Source: Draconibacterium aestuarii
GTDB lineage: Bacteria > Bacteroidota > Bacteroidia > Bacteroidales > Prolixibacteraceae
DNA: 64,000 nt
Direction: 5' to 3'
Assembly (NCBI GenBank): GCA_026671195.1
Contig: JAPOHD010000008.1
Coordinates: 43,480-107,479, forward strand
A program made the translations under genes and the position numbers. The notes beneath the pieces are model-generated. The model did no database searches, was not told where the DNA came from, and saw nothing but the letters and a program-made list of their open reading frames with translations. Of the stretch, positions 50,611 through 61,174 are shown in pieces (position 1 is the first letter of the stretch; each line of letters opens with the position of its first letter).

Positions 50611-52248
50611 TTATTTGGTATCCGGTTGAAAGTTCGGATAGGTATAATTTGTTGCAGGTACAAAAGTTTCCTTAATCGTACGGATCGATGTCCAGCGCAA
50701 GAAATTAAAGATAGATCCGGCTTTATCGTCGGTACCAGAACCACGTGCTCCACCAAATGGCTGCTGACCAACAACAGCACCGGTTGGTTTATCGTTAATG
50801 TAGAAGTTACCCGCACAGTTTTCCAAACGCTTGGCAATTTTCTCGATATTGTAACGATCTTGCGAAAGTACAGCTCCGGTTAATGCATAAATCGAGGTTT
50901 TATCCAGAATATCCAGCGTTTCATCTAATTTTTCGTCTTCGTAAACGTAAATGGTTAGTACTGGTCCGAATAATTCTTCTTCCATTGTTATGTAGTCAGG
51001 CTTTTTAGCCAGAATTACGGTTGGTTCAATAAAGTAACCCACCGATTTATCGCAATTCCCGCCAAAGATTACTTCTGCATCTTCGTCTTCTTTTGCGCGG
51101 TCGATAAATCCTTTCAATTTATCGAAAGACGACTCGTCGATTACCGCATTAATAAAATTGGTGAAATCTTCCGGTGGCCCCATCTTTACTGTAGCCAATT
51201 CTTTACCAAATATTTCTTTTACTTCCGCCCAAATACTTTCGGGAATATAAACGCGCGAAGCTGCAGAACATTTTTGTCCCTGGTATTCGAATGCTCCACG
51301 CAACATAGCAATTGCCAAAACCCTTGGATCAACAGTATTATCAGCAAAAATGAAATCTTTACCGCCTGTTTCACCAACAATTCGTGGGTACGATTTGTAT
51401 TTGTAAATATTTTCTCCAATTTTTTTCCAGATGCTCTGAAACACTCCGGTAGAACCCGTGAAGTGAATTCCAGCGAACTCTGGATGTGTTAAAACAACAT
51501 CAGCAGCCACCGGCCCTGAAGCATAAACAAGGTTGATTACTCCATCAGGCAGACCGGCTTCTTTAAAAATTTCCATGATAACACCCGCTGAATAAACCGC
51601 AGTTTTCGACGGTTTCCAAACTGCAACATTCCCCATTAAAGCAGGAGCAGCAGGAAGGTTTCCGGCAATTGAAGTAAAGTTAAACGGAGTTAATGCATAA
51701 ACAAATCCTTCTAGCGGACGGAATTCGTTGTAGTTCCACATTCCCGGAGCCGACTCTGGTTGAATTTTGTAAATATCGGTCATCACCTGAACTCCAAAAC
51801 GCAAAAAGTCGGCAAATTCACACGCTGCATCAATTTCAGCCTGGAAAGCATTTTTTGATTGCCCCAACATGGTTGCTGCATTAATTTTTGCACGGTAAGG
51901 TCCGGCCAACAAATCGGCTGCTTTCAGAAAAATGGATGCACGGTGTTGCCAAGCCATTTTTGCCCATTTTTCTCTGGCTTCCAATGCTGCATCAATTGCC
52001 ATTTCAACATGACTTGCATCTCCCTGGTTGTAATACCCTAAAGTATGTTTGATTTCGTGAGGTGGAAACATTCTTTCTTTACGGTCGGTGTAAACTTCTC
52101 GGCCACCAATAACCATTGGCAAATCAATTTCATCCGAACGTAACTCAGCAATTTTTGCTTTTAACGCAACTCGCTCTGGTGTTCCCGGGGCATAACTTAA
52201 AACCGGCTCGTTTTTTGCAATCGGCACATTAAAAATTCCTTTTGGCAT
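50611..52248 (-). CDS. pruA: L-glutamate gamma-semialdehyde dehydrogenase (1-pyrroline-5-carboxylate dehydrogenase)
   Basis: 545 residues, single-domain type. Aldehyde dehydrogenase core: FTSIAGNLPAAPALMGNVAVWKPS, HFTGSTGVF, general base Glu in IVGETGGKDF, nucleophile Cys in FEYQGQKCSAASRVYIP. The end GQQPFGGARGSGTDDKAG is characteristic of P5C dehydrogenases. It oxidises glutamate semialdehyde to glutamate in proline catabolism. No proline dehydrogenase fused or adjacent. Confidence 0.92.
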   Translation of the reverse strand: MPKGIFNVPIAKNEPVLSYAPGTPERVALKAKIAELRSDEIDLPMVIGGREVYTDRKERMFPPHEIKHTLGYYNQGDASHVEMAIDAALEAREKWAKMAWQHRASIFLKAADLLAGPYRAKINAATMLGQSKNAFQAEIDAACEFADFLRFGVQVMTDIYKIQPESAPGMWNYNEFRPLEGFVYALTPFNFTSIAGNLPAAPALMGNVAVWKPSKTAVYSAGVIMEIFKEAGLPDGVINLVYASGPVAADVVLTHPEFAGIHFTGSTGVFQSIWKKIGENIYKYKSYPRIVGETGGKDFIFADNTVDPRVLAIAMLRGAFEYQGQKCSAASRVYIPESIWAEVKEIFGKELATVKMGPPEDFTNFINAVIDESSFDKLKGFIDRAKEDEDAEVIFGGNCDKSVGYFIEPTVILAKKPDYITMEEELFGPVLTIYVYEDEKLDETLDILDKTSIYALTGAVLSQDRYNIEKIAKRLENCAGNFYINDKPTGAVVGQQPFGGARGSGTDDKAGSIFNFLRWTSIRTIKETFVPATNYTYPNFQPDTK

Positions 52249-52476
52249 AACTTTATACTTTTTATTGATATCTAATTTCAGATTTTCAGTACAAAGCTAA
52301 AGAATAGCAGAGGCCTAAATCATAACAAAAATCAGGGCAACAAAAAAAACAGTAAGAAGAACAGCCTTATTTTCAGGCAAATAAATTCAGCCAATAAAAA
52401 AACAAAACAAAAATCAGTTTTTGAAATTCCCATTTTGACAATATTTTATGTAAAAAAGGGCAGAGTTGGCGCAGGA

Positions 52477-54585
52477 ATGATCATTTTTAATATTTTTACG
52501 ATGTTGTTAAGGAGAATTTCAAACATAGTGACAATTAAATTTTGGGCTGCACACGAAAAAACAAAACAAAAACAGCTCTTTCAGCTTCTTGTAATATGGG
52601 GAGTCGTGAGTATTTTGTCCATAATTTCTTTCGTGATACATTTGATTTCTCCTGACACCGGAAATTGTTCCATTTGCGATATCATGTTAATTGCTGTTTC
52701 GGTTATGGCAGTGATGTGCTCATTAAACGGAAAAATTATCTGTGCAATTAATTCCACATTTTCGATCCCGGTATTTGTATATGCTTACTATATATCCGAT
52801 TTTAATTCGCACTTATCGCCCATTGAAACAGTACACCACTCTACATGGTGGTTGATGGCAGGGCTGCTGTTTTTATATCATTATTCGAGGCTTGAAACCA
52901 GAGTTATACTGTATTTCTTTTTTTCGCTGGCAGTACTTTCTTTTCAATTGTATAAGGCAGATCATCTGTTCGACTCGTTTACCTATTTCACTCCGGCTAT
53001 TACAAATCCTCTGTTGATTTTTACCGCGTTTTTTCTGGCCACATTTTACCTTCGTAAAAGATTGATCTCGATTATAGAAAAGCTGGAAGGGCAAGCCAAC
53101 CAAAATATTGAAAGTATAAACCGGGTACTCCAGAATTCATCGTTTTTAATTATAAAACTAAGTGCAGTGCGCGATGAAGATGGCAATGTGGTAAAACTGA
53201 ATGTAGACAAGGTAAACAATGCCTTTGAGTCGGGCTTTAAATTAAACCTTTACCAGATCCAGGGACAAGAAGCCGGATATGTTTTTGATTTAATCTTTAA
53301 AGGAAAATTTGATGTAAACAAAATCGTTTTTTTTAACAAAAGGAAAGTAAGTGAATACCATGCAGCAAACATGGATAAATGGTTTAAAGTACATGTAATA
53401 AATCCCAGCTACAATTTGTTTTACCTTGCTTTTGAAGACATTACACAAACCAAGAAAAAATTAGCAGAATTAGAAGCTAGCAAAAGGCGATATAAAGTAT
53501 TGCTGGAGGCTATTCCTGATATCTTTTTTGTAATTGACAAGGATGGCATTTACGAAGATTTTGTAATTAAAGAAAGTGACCTGTTTAAAATTGAGGATGC
53601 CAATATAATAGGCAGTTCGATATATGACGCCGGATTTCCGGATCAAATGGCTAGCAAAATTTATTCGTGTATTCAACATAGTTTAAAAAACAATTCAATT
53701 GAGACCATTGAGTACTCTTTAAACACGCCGAACGGAACTTTCCTGTTTGAAATGAGACTGGCCAAATTAAATGCCAACTCGGTAATTTCAGTGGCACGTG
53801 ATATCACAAAACGAAAAACAGCCGAGTTTTCTCTTGAAAAAGCATTGGCCCGTGCCGAAGAATCAGACAAATTAAAATCAGCATTTCTGGCTAACCTCTC
53901 ACACGAGATACGCACTCCGATGAACATCATCACCAACTTTACCCGCATGTTGGCTTCTCCGGATATGGAAGGCATGGAGCGTCTCGAACTTACGGATGCA
54001 ATCACACAAAATGGTCTGCAGCTAATGAATATGATTGACAATACGATTCATCTTTCAAAAATTGAGACTGAATCAATTTCTGTGAATCAAGATTTCTGCA
54101 GGATTAATCCACTTTTACGGGACATCTACAATGAGTTTTCGCCTAACATTCCAGATACAAAAGATGTACAAATGAAGTTGAACTTTGATGTTGCCAATAC
54201 TGAATTTGGATTTGCCACAGATAACAAGCTACTAAAGGAAGCATTATCCATATTAGTGGATAACGCAGTGAAATATACCCAACGCGGAACCGTAACACTT
54301 GGATATGAAATGATACGTACCGATAGGATAAAATTTGTAGTTACCGATACAGGCATTGGCATACCTAAAGATGACTTTGAAAACATATTCAGCCGGTTTT
54401 ATCGCGTACAAAATCCAATTAATCAATCGACTTCCGGTTCGGGCATAGGCTTGCCAATTGCACAACACTACATTTCTTTGCTAGGTGGTGAACTGGAGTT
54501 TGAATCAACCATTGACAAAGGCAGTAAATTTTGGTTTACTTTGCTATTTAAGGAAGGTCGTGGGTACATGAAAATTGTTAGTTAA
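52477..54585 (+). CDS. PAS-domain sensor histidine kinase
   Basis: 702 residues from the ATG at 52477 (preceded by AGGA); an in-frame TTG at 52435 is weaker. About six TM helices (residues ~30-210), two PAS-like domains (about 220-345 and 350-455), then HisKA with the phospho-accepting His in LSHEIRTPMNIITNF and HATPase_c (LVDNAVKYT, VTDTGIGIP, GSGIGLPIAQ). It phosphorylates a response regulator that is not encoded nearby, so it is an orphan kinase. The signal is unknown. Confidence 0.9.
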   Translation: MIIFNIFTMLLRRISNIVTIKFWAAHEKTKQKQLFQLLVIWGVVSILSIISFVIHLISPDTGNCSICDIMLIAVSVMAVMCSLNGKIICAINSTFSIPVFVYAYYISDFNSHLSPIETVHHSTWWLMAGLLFLYHYSRLETRVILYFFFSLAVLSFQLYKADHLFDSFTYFTPAITNPLLIFTAFFLATFYLRKRLISIIEKLEGQANQNIESINRVLQNSSFLIIKLSAVRDEDGNVVKLNVDKVNNAFESGFKLNLYQIQGQEAGYVFDLIFKGKFDVNKIVFFNKRKVSEYHAANMDKWFKVHVINPSYNLFYLAFEDITQTKKKLAELEASKRRYKVLLEAIPDIFFVIDKDGIYEDFVIKESDLFKIEDANIIGSSIYDAGFPDQMASKIYSCIQHSLKNNSIETIEYSLNTPNGTFLFEMRLAKLNANSVISVARDITKRKTAEFSLEKALARAEESDKLKSAFLANLSHEIRTPMNIITNFTRMLASPDMEGMERLELTDAITQNGLQLMNMIDNTIHLSKIETESISVNQDFCRINPLLRDIYNEFSPNIPDTKDVQMKLNFDVANTEFGFATDNKLLKEALSILVDNAVKYTQRGTVTLGYEMIRTDRIKFVVTDTGIGIPKDDFENIFSRFYRVQNPINQSTSGSGIGLPIAQHYISLLGGELEFESTIDKGSKFWFTLLFKEGRGYMKIVS

Positions 54586-54735
54586 TTATTAGCTCTAATC
54601 CAATTTCACAAATACTTTATTGTCGAAAAATGTATATTCTACTTTCTTAATAGATGAACGAAAACTACCTTTGAATGTTAAGAATATACTGTTTTTAGAA
54701 TTTTGAATCCTTTTTTATATATAAACTTTAAAAAC

Positions 54736-55443
54736 ATGAAAATAAAAACACTGGTGTTTCTTGCCTTCCTCATTTCCTGCTCGTACAAGTATTCAGGGGC
54801 AACAGAGAAAGACACACAGCAACGTCCCCAGCGTGTTGTGGTTGTGCACGAATCTTTTACTCCGCAACTGCGTGTAAATGGGTATACTTTTTATGCTTTC
54901 GACGATAGAGTGGATTCGTATTACTCGAGTACAGAATATTTTAATGGTAAAATAAAAGGTGGTTTTCAGTGGGGAACCGGCCTTGAATACATGTTGGCAC
55001 CAGTTCAGAGTGTTGAACTGAGTTATTTACGTTTAGATACGGACGCACCTATGGAATACTATAAAAATGGAATACAATATTCTGTTTTTGATGTAGCCAC
55101 AAATTATATTCTTCTGGGCAGTAACCGTTATTTTCCAACAGGTGGCAACGTTGAACCTTATGCAGGATTGCAAGTAGGTGTTGGTATTTTAAACGTAACT
55201 AATCCCGACACTGGAAGATCGGACAACGCCACAAAGTTTGCGTGGGGAGCAAAAGCAGGATTAAATATTTGGGTATCTGATCAGGTTGGTCTGAAAATTC
55301 AAACCGGATTAAATTCAGTAGTTCAGGCTGCAGGTGGCAGTTTCTATTTTGGTCCTGGCGGCCCGGGAGCAGGTGTAAATACCTATTCTACTTTTTACCA
55401 ATTTTATATTGGTGGCGGCTTAACGTTTAGTATTGGAAATTAG
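54736..55443 (+). CDS. Outer-membrane beta-barrel protein
   Basis: 235 residues from the ATG at 54736 (MKIKTLVFLAFLISCSYKYSG), which starts the signal peptide; an upstream TTG at 54703 adds 11 residues. The mature part has amphipathic strands typical of an eight-stranded OMP (GGFQWGTGLEYMLAP; EPYAGLQVGVGILNV; AWGAKAGLNIWVSDQVGLKIQTGLNS) and a Gly-rich loop near the end. No function can be assigned. It shares a bidirectional terminator with the convergent plug-domain gene. Confidence 0.8.
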   Translation: MKIKTLVFLAFLISCSYKYSGATEKDTQQRPQRVVVVHESFTPQLRVNGYTFYAFDDRVDSYYSSTEYFNGKIKGGFQWGTGLEYMLAPVQSVELSYLRLDTDAPMEYYKNGIQYSVFDVATNYILLGSNRYFPTGGNVEPYAGLQVGVGILNVTNPDTGRSDNATKFAWGAKAGLNIWVSDQVGLKIQTGLNSVVQAAGGSFYFGPGGPGAGVNTYSTFYQFYIGGGLTFSIGN

Positions 55444-55458
55444 TCCCTGAATATTCTG

Positions 55459-55500
55459 AAAATAAAGGGTTGTTGTTTGGTAGCAACAACCCTTTATTTT
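55459..55500. terminator. Bidirectional terminator
   Basis: A perfect 17-bp stem, AAAATAAAGGGTTGTTG with CAACAACCCTTTATTTT, and an 8-nt loop. Its right arm includes the stop region of the minus-strand gene. It serves both converging genes. Confidence 0.9.
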
Positions 55501-56785
55501 ATTGTCTGTTTGTAAGCGAGTTCAATAACCTGTATCCAACCAATCTATCGTAACGACCAGCCAAATCGCAGTAATACACAAAAACCTGATAATCGTTTTC
55601 AGTTTCCCAAAAACTTCCTTCAATGTTGGTATGATCAGCAACCATTGCTCCCTCAGGAACATATACATATTGAAAATTGTAGTATCCTTGTTTTAACAAC
55701 AAAGTTAGTTCGTACGAAGCCGTATTAAAATTATAAGTCATTTCGTTGCTTTTATTGGCATTCCAATTCGACAATGCCCCAAAAACATTTACGGAACCTC
55801 CCAGCAACGGGGCATCCAAATGCAAGGTAAAATGAACAAATGTATAATCACATTCCGTTTCCGGATCCTGAACTTCCTGGTCTTGACTTTCGATTGAATA
55901 TTTCCCGTTCATTTCTTCGTATGAAAAGAATTTTTTATTCGACCTTATCTCATCCGTCTTCAGCGTTTTATGAAAGTAAGGGCGATGAAAATCTGTTGCA
56001 AGAACGTTTTCACCGTTCATTCGGTTGGTCCTGTTATCAAAATACCGGAATTCATTTCCTGCCGGAAAAACATTCTCGCGGTTGTAATCGTAATCCAGCA
56101 TTTTGTCGCGCACATAAAGTGGTTTTAAATTACGTATTGCATTGTCCCACCTATAATTCTGCATAATCACGACTTTCACCTCATCGCGCGGATTTAAAAT
56201 ATTTAGATTTGGATGATACACTTTAAAATCGACTTCTTGATTTGCACCTTTAAAAGCATCTTGTGTTGCACGCCTAACGGTACCATCAATACCAACAACA
56301 TTTTCATATACCTGAAAACGTTGCGTCAAAATACGTTTTTCCCTGTCCTGGTCTTCGTAAACCACCAGAGCGTAATTGCCCGACAATTTAACTTTTACAT
56401 GTGAATTAGGCAATACAATTCGGTAATTTATATAGTTGAAAGAAGTATTAAATGACATGCCGTAATCATCAACCGGATTTTCTGTAAAACCGTCCAGATA
56501 CTCTTCCTGCGCAATAAAACTTTCGTTCCAATCTGCATCGCAATGTACAATAGTATAATAGTAGTTTTTTACATTGGCCGACAAATCATCGAATGTAAAA
56601 ATCAAATTAATATCCTCGCCTAATGCAACTATGGGATTCGACAAAACAAATCCTTCGCGATAGGCCAATACGGTTTTAATATTTTCTTTATAAACTGCGT
56701 TTTCATAATAAAAACTTTCATCTTGTGCTAATGCAGAAAATACAATCAGAAAAAGTGCTGATAGTGTTATTATTTTATTTCTCAT
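55499..56785 (-). CDS. Type IX secretion system plug-domain (DUF5103) protein
   Basis: 428 residues with a signal peptide (LSALFLIVFSALAQ) and the DUF5103 region (VYKENIKTVLAYREGFVLSNPIVALGEDINLIFTFDD; YYTIVHCDADWNESFI), rich in beta structure with a C-terminal immunoglobulin-like part. In Flavobacterium johnsoniae a DUF5103 protein is the Plug that closes the periplasmic side of the SprA translocon, and databases name the family after it. This supports a T9SS in the organism. No other T9SS gene lies in this window. Confidence 0.85.
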   Translation of the reverse strand: MRNKIITLSALFLIVFSALAQDESFYYENAVYKENIKTVLAYREGFVLSNPIVALGEDINLIFTFDDLSANVKNYYYTIVHCDADWNESFIAQEEYLDGFTENPVDDYGMSFNTSFNYINYRIVLPNSHVKVKLSGNYALVVYEDQDREKRILTQRFQVYENVVGIDGTVRRATQDAFKGANQEVDFKVYHPNLNILNPRDEVKVVIMQNYRWDNAIRNLKPLYVRDKMLDYDYNRENVFPAGNEFRYFDNRTNRMNGENVLATDFHRPYFHKTLKTDEIRSNKKFFSYEEMNGKYSIESQDQEVQDPETECDYTFVHFTLHLDAPLLGGSVNVFGALSNWNANKSNEMTYNFNTASYELTLLLKQGYYNFQYVYVPEGAMVADHTNIEGSFWETENDYQVFVYYCDLAGRYDRLVGYRLLNSLTNRQ

Positions 56786-57165
56786 TTGTGATTATTTTCA
56801 ATTACTTAAAGATTGGTACAAAAAAACAGCTCCTCACAAAAGTTTGATAACCGTTATCAGTCCTTATTAATTAACAATTTTGAATACTGATTCTCTATAA
56901 AACGTAAAAATCAGTATTTCTGATGTATTATCAAAACTTAATTGAATTATCGGTTTTTCTATTTGTTACGTCAATCCTCTATCATATTTTATGAATTCGG
57001 ACCTTGATATTACTTTGAGATGTATAAAAATGTTAATTTAATCTGAAGTATTCATTTTTTTTATTTTCTGGCTGATTTTCAACGAAATCACTCGAAAATG
57101 ATTTATATCAATACACATATTGATTTATTTGCATGTTTTAATATGAATACTCTAGGTTTTATGCA
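56786..57165. other. Gene-free stretch upstream of the nqr operon
   Basis: Very AT-rich, with no coding frame. It carries the promoter of the minus-strand plug-domain gene and leads to the nqr promoter. Confidence 0.5.
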
Positions 57166-57195
57166 TTGTGTAACGGTAATTAATTGTTACTTTTG
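57166..57195 (+). promoter_or_regulatory. Promoter of the nqr operon
   Basis: TTG at 57166-57168 and TACTTTTG at 57188-57195, 19 bp apart, fit the Bacteroidota consensus exactly. Predicted start near 57202, leaving a leader of about 28 nt before nqrA. Confidence 0.85.
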
Positions 57196-57229
57196 CCATC
57201 CTAAAAATTAATTTTAGTCTTAATTCAAT

Positions 57230-58576
57230 ATGTCAGAAGTAGTTAAGTTAAGGAAAGGGCTCAATATTAAGCTGAAAGGAAGTGCTGAAAAAGTACTTGA
57301 GAAATTGCCGACTCCGGCAACAGTTGCTCTAAAACCCACCGATTTCCAAGGACTTACTCCAAAATTAAGTGTAAAGGCTGATGCTGAAGTAAAAGCCGGT
57401 GACGCTTTATTTTACGACAAATACCACCCAGAAATCGTTTTTACTGCTCCGGTTGGCGGAAAAGTAGTTTCGATTAACCGTGGTGAACGACGTAAAATTT
57501 TGGAAGTAGTTATTGAGACAAGTGAAAAAGCAGGTTCGGTTGAATTTAAAAAAGCCGATCCAAGCACTCTGTCGTCGGAAGAAGTGAAAGAGCAGATCCT
57601 TAAAAGCGGATTGTGGTCATTCATCAAAAAACGTCCGTATGGTATAATTGCCCTACCCGACGAGCAACCAAAAGCAATTTATATTTCAACATTCGACACG
57701 GCTCCTTTGGCCCCTGATTTCAATTTTATTGTTGACGGGAATATGGATACTTTTCAAACCGGGGTGAATGCTTTGGCTAAATTAACCGAAGGAAAAGTTA
57801 TACTGGGCGTAAATGCCGACAGCACTTTTACTGGTGTTAAAAATGTTGAGATAAATACTTTTGAAGGACCTCATCCTGCAGGTAATGTTGGGATACAGAT
57901 CGCAAATACAAAACCTCTTAACAAAGGTGAAGTAGTATGGACAATCAACTTTCAGGATGTACTTTTTATCGGTCGATTATTTAAAACGGGTAAAGTAGAT
58001 TTTACAAAAATATTTGCTTTAACCGGTTCCGAAGTAGCAGCGCCAAAATATTACCAAACCGTTTTAGGAGCGCCTGTTGCAAGCTTAACCGAAGGTAAAC
58101 TGATTGATGCCGGCTACAAACAACGAATCATTAGTGGAAACGTTTTAACCGGAACAAAGGTTAAAAAACAATGTTACATTGGATTTTACGATTCGCAGGT
58201 AACTGTTATTCCAGAAGGTGATGAGTACGAATTATTTGGCTGGGCCGATCCTGGTTTCGGAAAATTCAGTGCTACAAAAACATTCTTTGGAAAACTATTC
58301 CCTAAAAAAGAATATACACTCAATGCCAACCTTCATGGTGGCGAACGTGCATTTGTTCTTTCCGGACAATACGAAAAACTAGTTCCAATGGACATTATGC
58401 CGGTTTATTTACTAAAAGCAATTTTGGTAAACGACATAGATAAAATGGAACAGTTGGGAATTTACGAGGTAGTAGAAGAAGACCTTGCTCTTTGTGAATA
58501 TGCCTGTACTTCTAAAATTGAAGTTCAGAAAATTTTGCGGGAAGGTATAAACACTATGATTAAAGAATTAGGATAA
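57230..58576 (+). CDS. nqrA: Na+-translocating NADH:quinone reductase subunit A
   Basis: 448 residues, full length. Opens VVKLRKGLNIKLKGSAEKVL and contains ALKPTDFQGLTPKLSVK, then GGKVVSINRGERRKILEVVIE and HLGGERA-type HGGERAFVLSGQYE near the end. The peripheral subunit contributes to quinone binding in the Nqr complex, which pumps Na+ during NADH oxidation. First gene of nqrABCDEF. Confidence 0.96.
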   Translation: MSEVVKLRKGLNIKLKGSAEKVLEKLPTPATVALKPTDFQGLTPKLSVKADAEVKAGDALFYDKYHPEIVFTAPVGGKVVSINRGERRKILEVVIETSEKAGSVEFKKADPSTLSSEEVKEQILKSGLWSFIKKRPYGIIALPDEQPKAIYISTFDTAPLAPDFNFIVDGNMDTFQTGVNALAKLTEGKVILGVNADSTFTGVKNVEINTFEGPHPAGNVGIQIANTKPLNKGEVVWTINFQDVLFIGRLFKTGKVDFTKIFALTGSEVAAPKYYQTVLGAPVASLTEGKLIDAGYKQRIISGNVLTGTKVKKQCYIGFYDSQVTVIPEGDEYELFGWADPGFGKFSATKTFFGKLFPKKEYTLNANLHGGERAFVLSGQYEKLVPMDIMPVYLLKAILVNDIDKMEQLGIYEVVEEDLALCEYACTSKIEVQKILREGINTMIKELG

Positions 58577-58607
58577 ATTTTACTGAAATTATAAATCAGT
58601 TTTAGAA

Positions 58608-59789
58608 ATGAAATTCATTAAAAACTTTTTTGAAAGGACAGAACCTCTCGTTCAGAAAGGAGCCAAATACAGTTGGCTCGGGTCTGTACACGAAGGATTC
58701 TTTACCTTTCTATTTGTATCGAAAGATACTTCCAAATCGGGAACACATATTCACGATTTCATCGATTTGAAGCGTACCATGTCGATTGTAGTTCTTGCAC
58801 TTGTACCTGCCCTTTTATTTGGTATGTACAATGTAGGATTTCAACATTATAAAGCGATTGGAGAACTTGCCTCAACCGGATTTTTCGGAATATTCCTTTA
58901 TGGTTTATTAAAAGTAATTCCTGTAATTGCTGTTTCGTATATTGTAGGTTTAGGTATTGAGTTTGTATTTGCTCAACTACGCGGTCACGGAATTCATGAA
59001 GGATTCCTGGTTTCGGGTATTCTTATACCAATGATAATGCCCATTGAAACTCCACTTTGGATGGTTGCATTAGCTACAGCTTTTGCCGTTATTTTAGGTA
59101 AAGAAGTTTTTGGCGGTACCGGAATGAACATCTGGAATCCGGCACTTGTAGCACGTGCATTCCTTTTCTTTGCCTACCCTGCGCAAATGTCGGGCGAATC
59201 AGTTTGGGTTGCATTAAGCAGTACCGACAAGGTTATCGACGGTTTTTCGGGAGCCACTCCAATGGCAAATGCAGCTGCCGGTCATTTAAATTACAGTGTT
59301 GCCGATGCTTTCTTCGGATTTATTCCCGGATCGATTGGTGAAACTTCGGCTTTTGCTATTTTAATTGGAGCACTTATATTAATTGTAACCGGAATCGGAA
59401 GCTGGAAAATCATGGTTTCTACACTGGCAGGTGGAGCAGTTATGGGTCTTATCCTTAACGCAGCCTCTGGCAGCGAAGCACTATCAGCAGCAAATCAGGT
59501 ATATTTCTCAATGCCTTTCTGGCATCACCTTATTTTAGGTGGATTTATGTTTGGTGCTATTTTTATGGCCACCGACCCTGTATCTGCATCACAAACCGAA
59601 AAAGGAAAATACATTTACGGATTCCTGATTGGTATTCTTGCCATCCTAATTCGAGTAATCAACCCGGCCTTCCCTGAAGGTATGATGTTGGCAATTCTTT
59701 TGATGAATACATTTGCTCCGCTTATTGACCACTATGTAGTAGCCGGAAATATTAAGAAGCGAATGAAACGAGCAAAAATCTCTGCATAA
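58608..59789 (+). CDS. nqrB: Na+-translocating NADH:quinone reductase subunit B
   Basis: 393 residues with about ten TM helices. FMN is attached covalently to the Thr of the motif in DGFSGATPMAN. Other family segments: GTGMNIWNPALVARAFLFFAYP and GAIFMATDPVSA. NqrB forms the main Na+ path and holds FMN and riboflavin. 31 bp after nqrA. Confidence 0.96.
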   Translation: MKFIKNFFERTEPLVQKGAKYSWLGSVHEGFFTFLFVSKDTSKSGTHIHDFIDLKRTMSIVVLALVPALLFGMYNVGFQHYKAIGELASTGFFGIFLYGLLKVIPVIAVSYIVGLGIEFVFAQLRGHGIHEGFLVSGILIPMIMPIETPLWMVALATAFAVILGKEVFGGTGMNIWNPALVARAFLFFAYPAQMSGESVWVALSSTDKVIDGFSGATPMANAAAGHLNYSVADAFFGFIPGSIGETSAFAILIGALILIVTGIGSWKIMVSTLAGGAVMGLILNAASGSEALSAANQVYFSMPFWHHLILGGFMFGAIFMATDPVSASQTEKGKYIYGFLIGILAILIRVINPAFPEGMMLAILLMNTFAPLIDHYVVAGNIKKRMKRAKISA

Positions 59790-59804
59790 TAAAAACGAAG
59801 AATC

Positions 59805-60500
59805 ATGGACAGAAATAGTAATACTTATACATTTTTATATGCAGCCATAATGGTAATTATTGTTGCAGCGGTTCTGGCTTCGGTTTCAATGGCTTTAAAG
59901 CCTGCGCAGAAAAAGAACGTAGCGATAGAGAAAAAACAAAATATTCTGGCATCGGTAAATATTGAAAGTACCGCAGCAACTGCAGAAGCTATTTACGCCG
60001 AGAAAATTATTGGCGAATATGTTGTAACCGTAAAAGGCGAACAAGTAGAGGGTGATGCATTTACCACCGACCTGAAAAAGGAACGTGCAAAAGATGCAGC
60101 TGATATGTTGTTACCGGTATTTGAAGTAAAAACCGACGACGGTTTAAAATATGTACTTCCGTTATACGGCGCCGGTCTTTGGGGGCCTGTCTGGGGATAT
60201 GTATCGTTAAGCGACGATATGAACACCATTTACGGAGCCAACTTCGACCACGAAGGTGAAACTCCCGGCTTAGGTGCTGAAATATCTACTACTGCATTTG
60301 AAGCTCCTTTTAAAGGAAAGAAAATATTTGACGAGTCAGGTAAACTGGTTTCAATTTTGGTTGCCAAAGTTGGACAAGTTGCTCCTGAAGAGCATAAAGT
60401 TGATGCCATTTCGGGTGGTACAATTACAAGTAAAGGTTTGGAGCAAATGCTTCAGGATGACTTTACTGCTTATGAAGAATTCTTAAATAAGAAAAAATAA
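59805..60500 (+). CDS. nqrC: Na+-translocating NADH:quinone reductase subunit C
   Basis: 231 residues. One N-terminal TM helix ([22 protein letters not shown]) and a periplasmic FMN domain: [26 protein letters not shown] and the covalent FMN motif [11 protein letters not shown] (Thr). 15 bp after nqrB. Confidence 0.95.
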   Translation: MDRNSNTYTFLYAAIMVIIVAAVLASVSMALKPAQKKNVAIEKKQNILASVNIESTAATAEAIYAEKIIGEYVVTVKGEQVEGDAFTTDLKKERAKDAADMLLPVFEVKTDDGLKYVLPLYGAGLWGPVWGYVSLSDDMNTIYGANFDHEGETPGLGAEISTTAFEAPFKGKKIFDESGKLVSILVAKVGQVAPEEHKVDAISGGTITSKGLEQMLQDDFTAYEEFLNKKK

Positions 60501-60505
60501 CAGAG

Positions 60506-61150
60506 ATGAGCGAACCATTATTTTCAAAGAAAAATTTAAAATTACTGTCTGATCCGTTAAACGACAGTAACCCGATTACCGTTCAGGTATTGGGAATTTG
60601 CTCAGCACTTGCTGTTACTGCACAGCTTAAGCCATCAATTGTAATGGCACTTTCGGTAGCAGCTGTTTTGGCATTTTCAAACGTGATTATTTCATTATTA
60701 CGAAATACCATTCCAAACCGTATTCGAATTATCGTTCAGCTTGTTGTAATTGCTGCGCTGGTAATTTTAGTTGACCAGGTACTTAAAGCATATGTTTACG
60801 ATGTAAGTAAGCAACTTTCGGTATTTGTGGGGTTAATTATTACCAACTGTATTATAATGGGGCGACTGGAAGCTTTTGCGTTGGGTAACCGCCCATGGCA
60901 ATCGTTCCTCGACGGAATTGGTAATGCTGCCGGTTACGGTGTAATTTTAATTGTAGTAGGTTTCTTCCGCGAATTACTTGGATCCGGGTCATTGTTGGGT
61001 TTCAAAATAATTCCCGACAGCTGGTACATTGCCAACGGAGGATTTTACGAGAACAACGGCTTGATGGTACTTTCTCCAATGGCCCTAATCGTGGTTGGAA
61101 TTATTATTTGGGTACAACGTAGCCGTAATAGTAAATTAATCGAAAACTAG
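60506..61150 (+). CDS. nqrD: Na+-translocating NADH:quinone reductase subunit D
   Basis: 214 residues, six TM helices. Family segments: [56 protein letters not shown] and [15 protein letters not shown]. With NqrE it binds the intramembrane Fe centre through conserved Cys (Cys of TNCIIMG and of GICSALA). 5 bp after nqrC. Confidence 0.96.
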   Translation: MSEPLFSKKNLKLLSDPLNDSNPITVQVLGICSALAVTAQLKPSIVMALSVAAVLAFSNVIISLLRNTIPNRIRIIVQLVVIAALVILVDQVLKAYVYDVSKQLSVFVGLIITNCIIMGRLEAFALGNRPWQSFLDGIGNAAGYGVILIVVGFFRELLGSGSLLGFKIIPDSWYIANGGFYENNGLMVLSPMALIVVGIIIWVQRSRNSKLIEN

Positions 61151-61174
61151 TTCTAACACAAAAAGAAAGTTCAA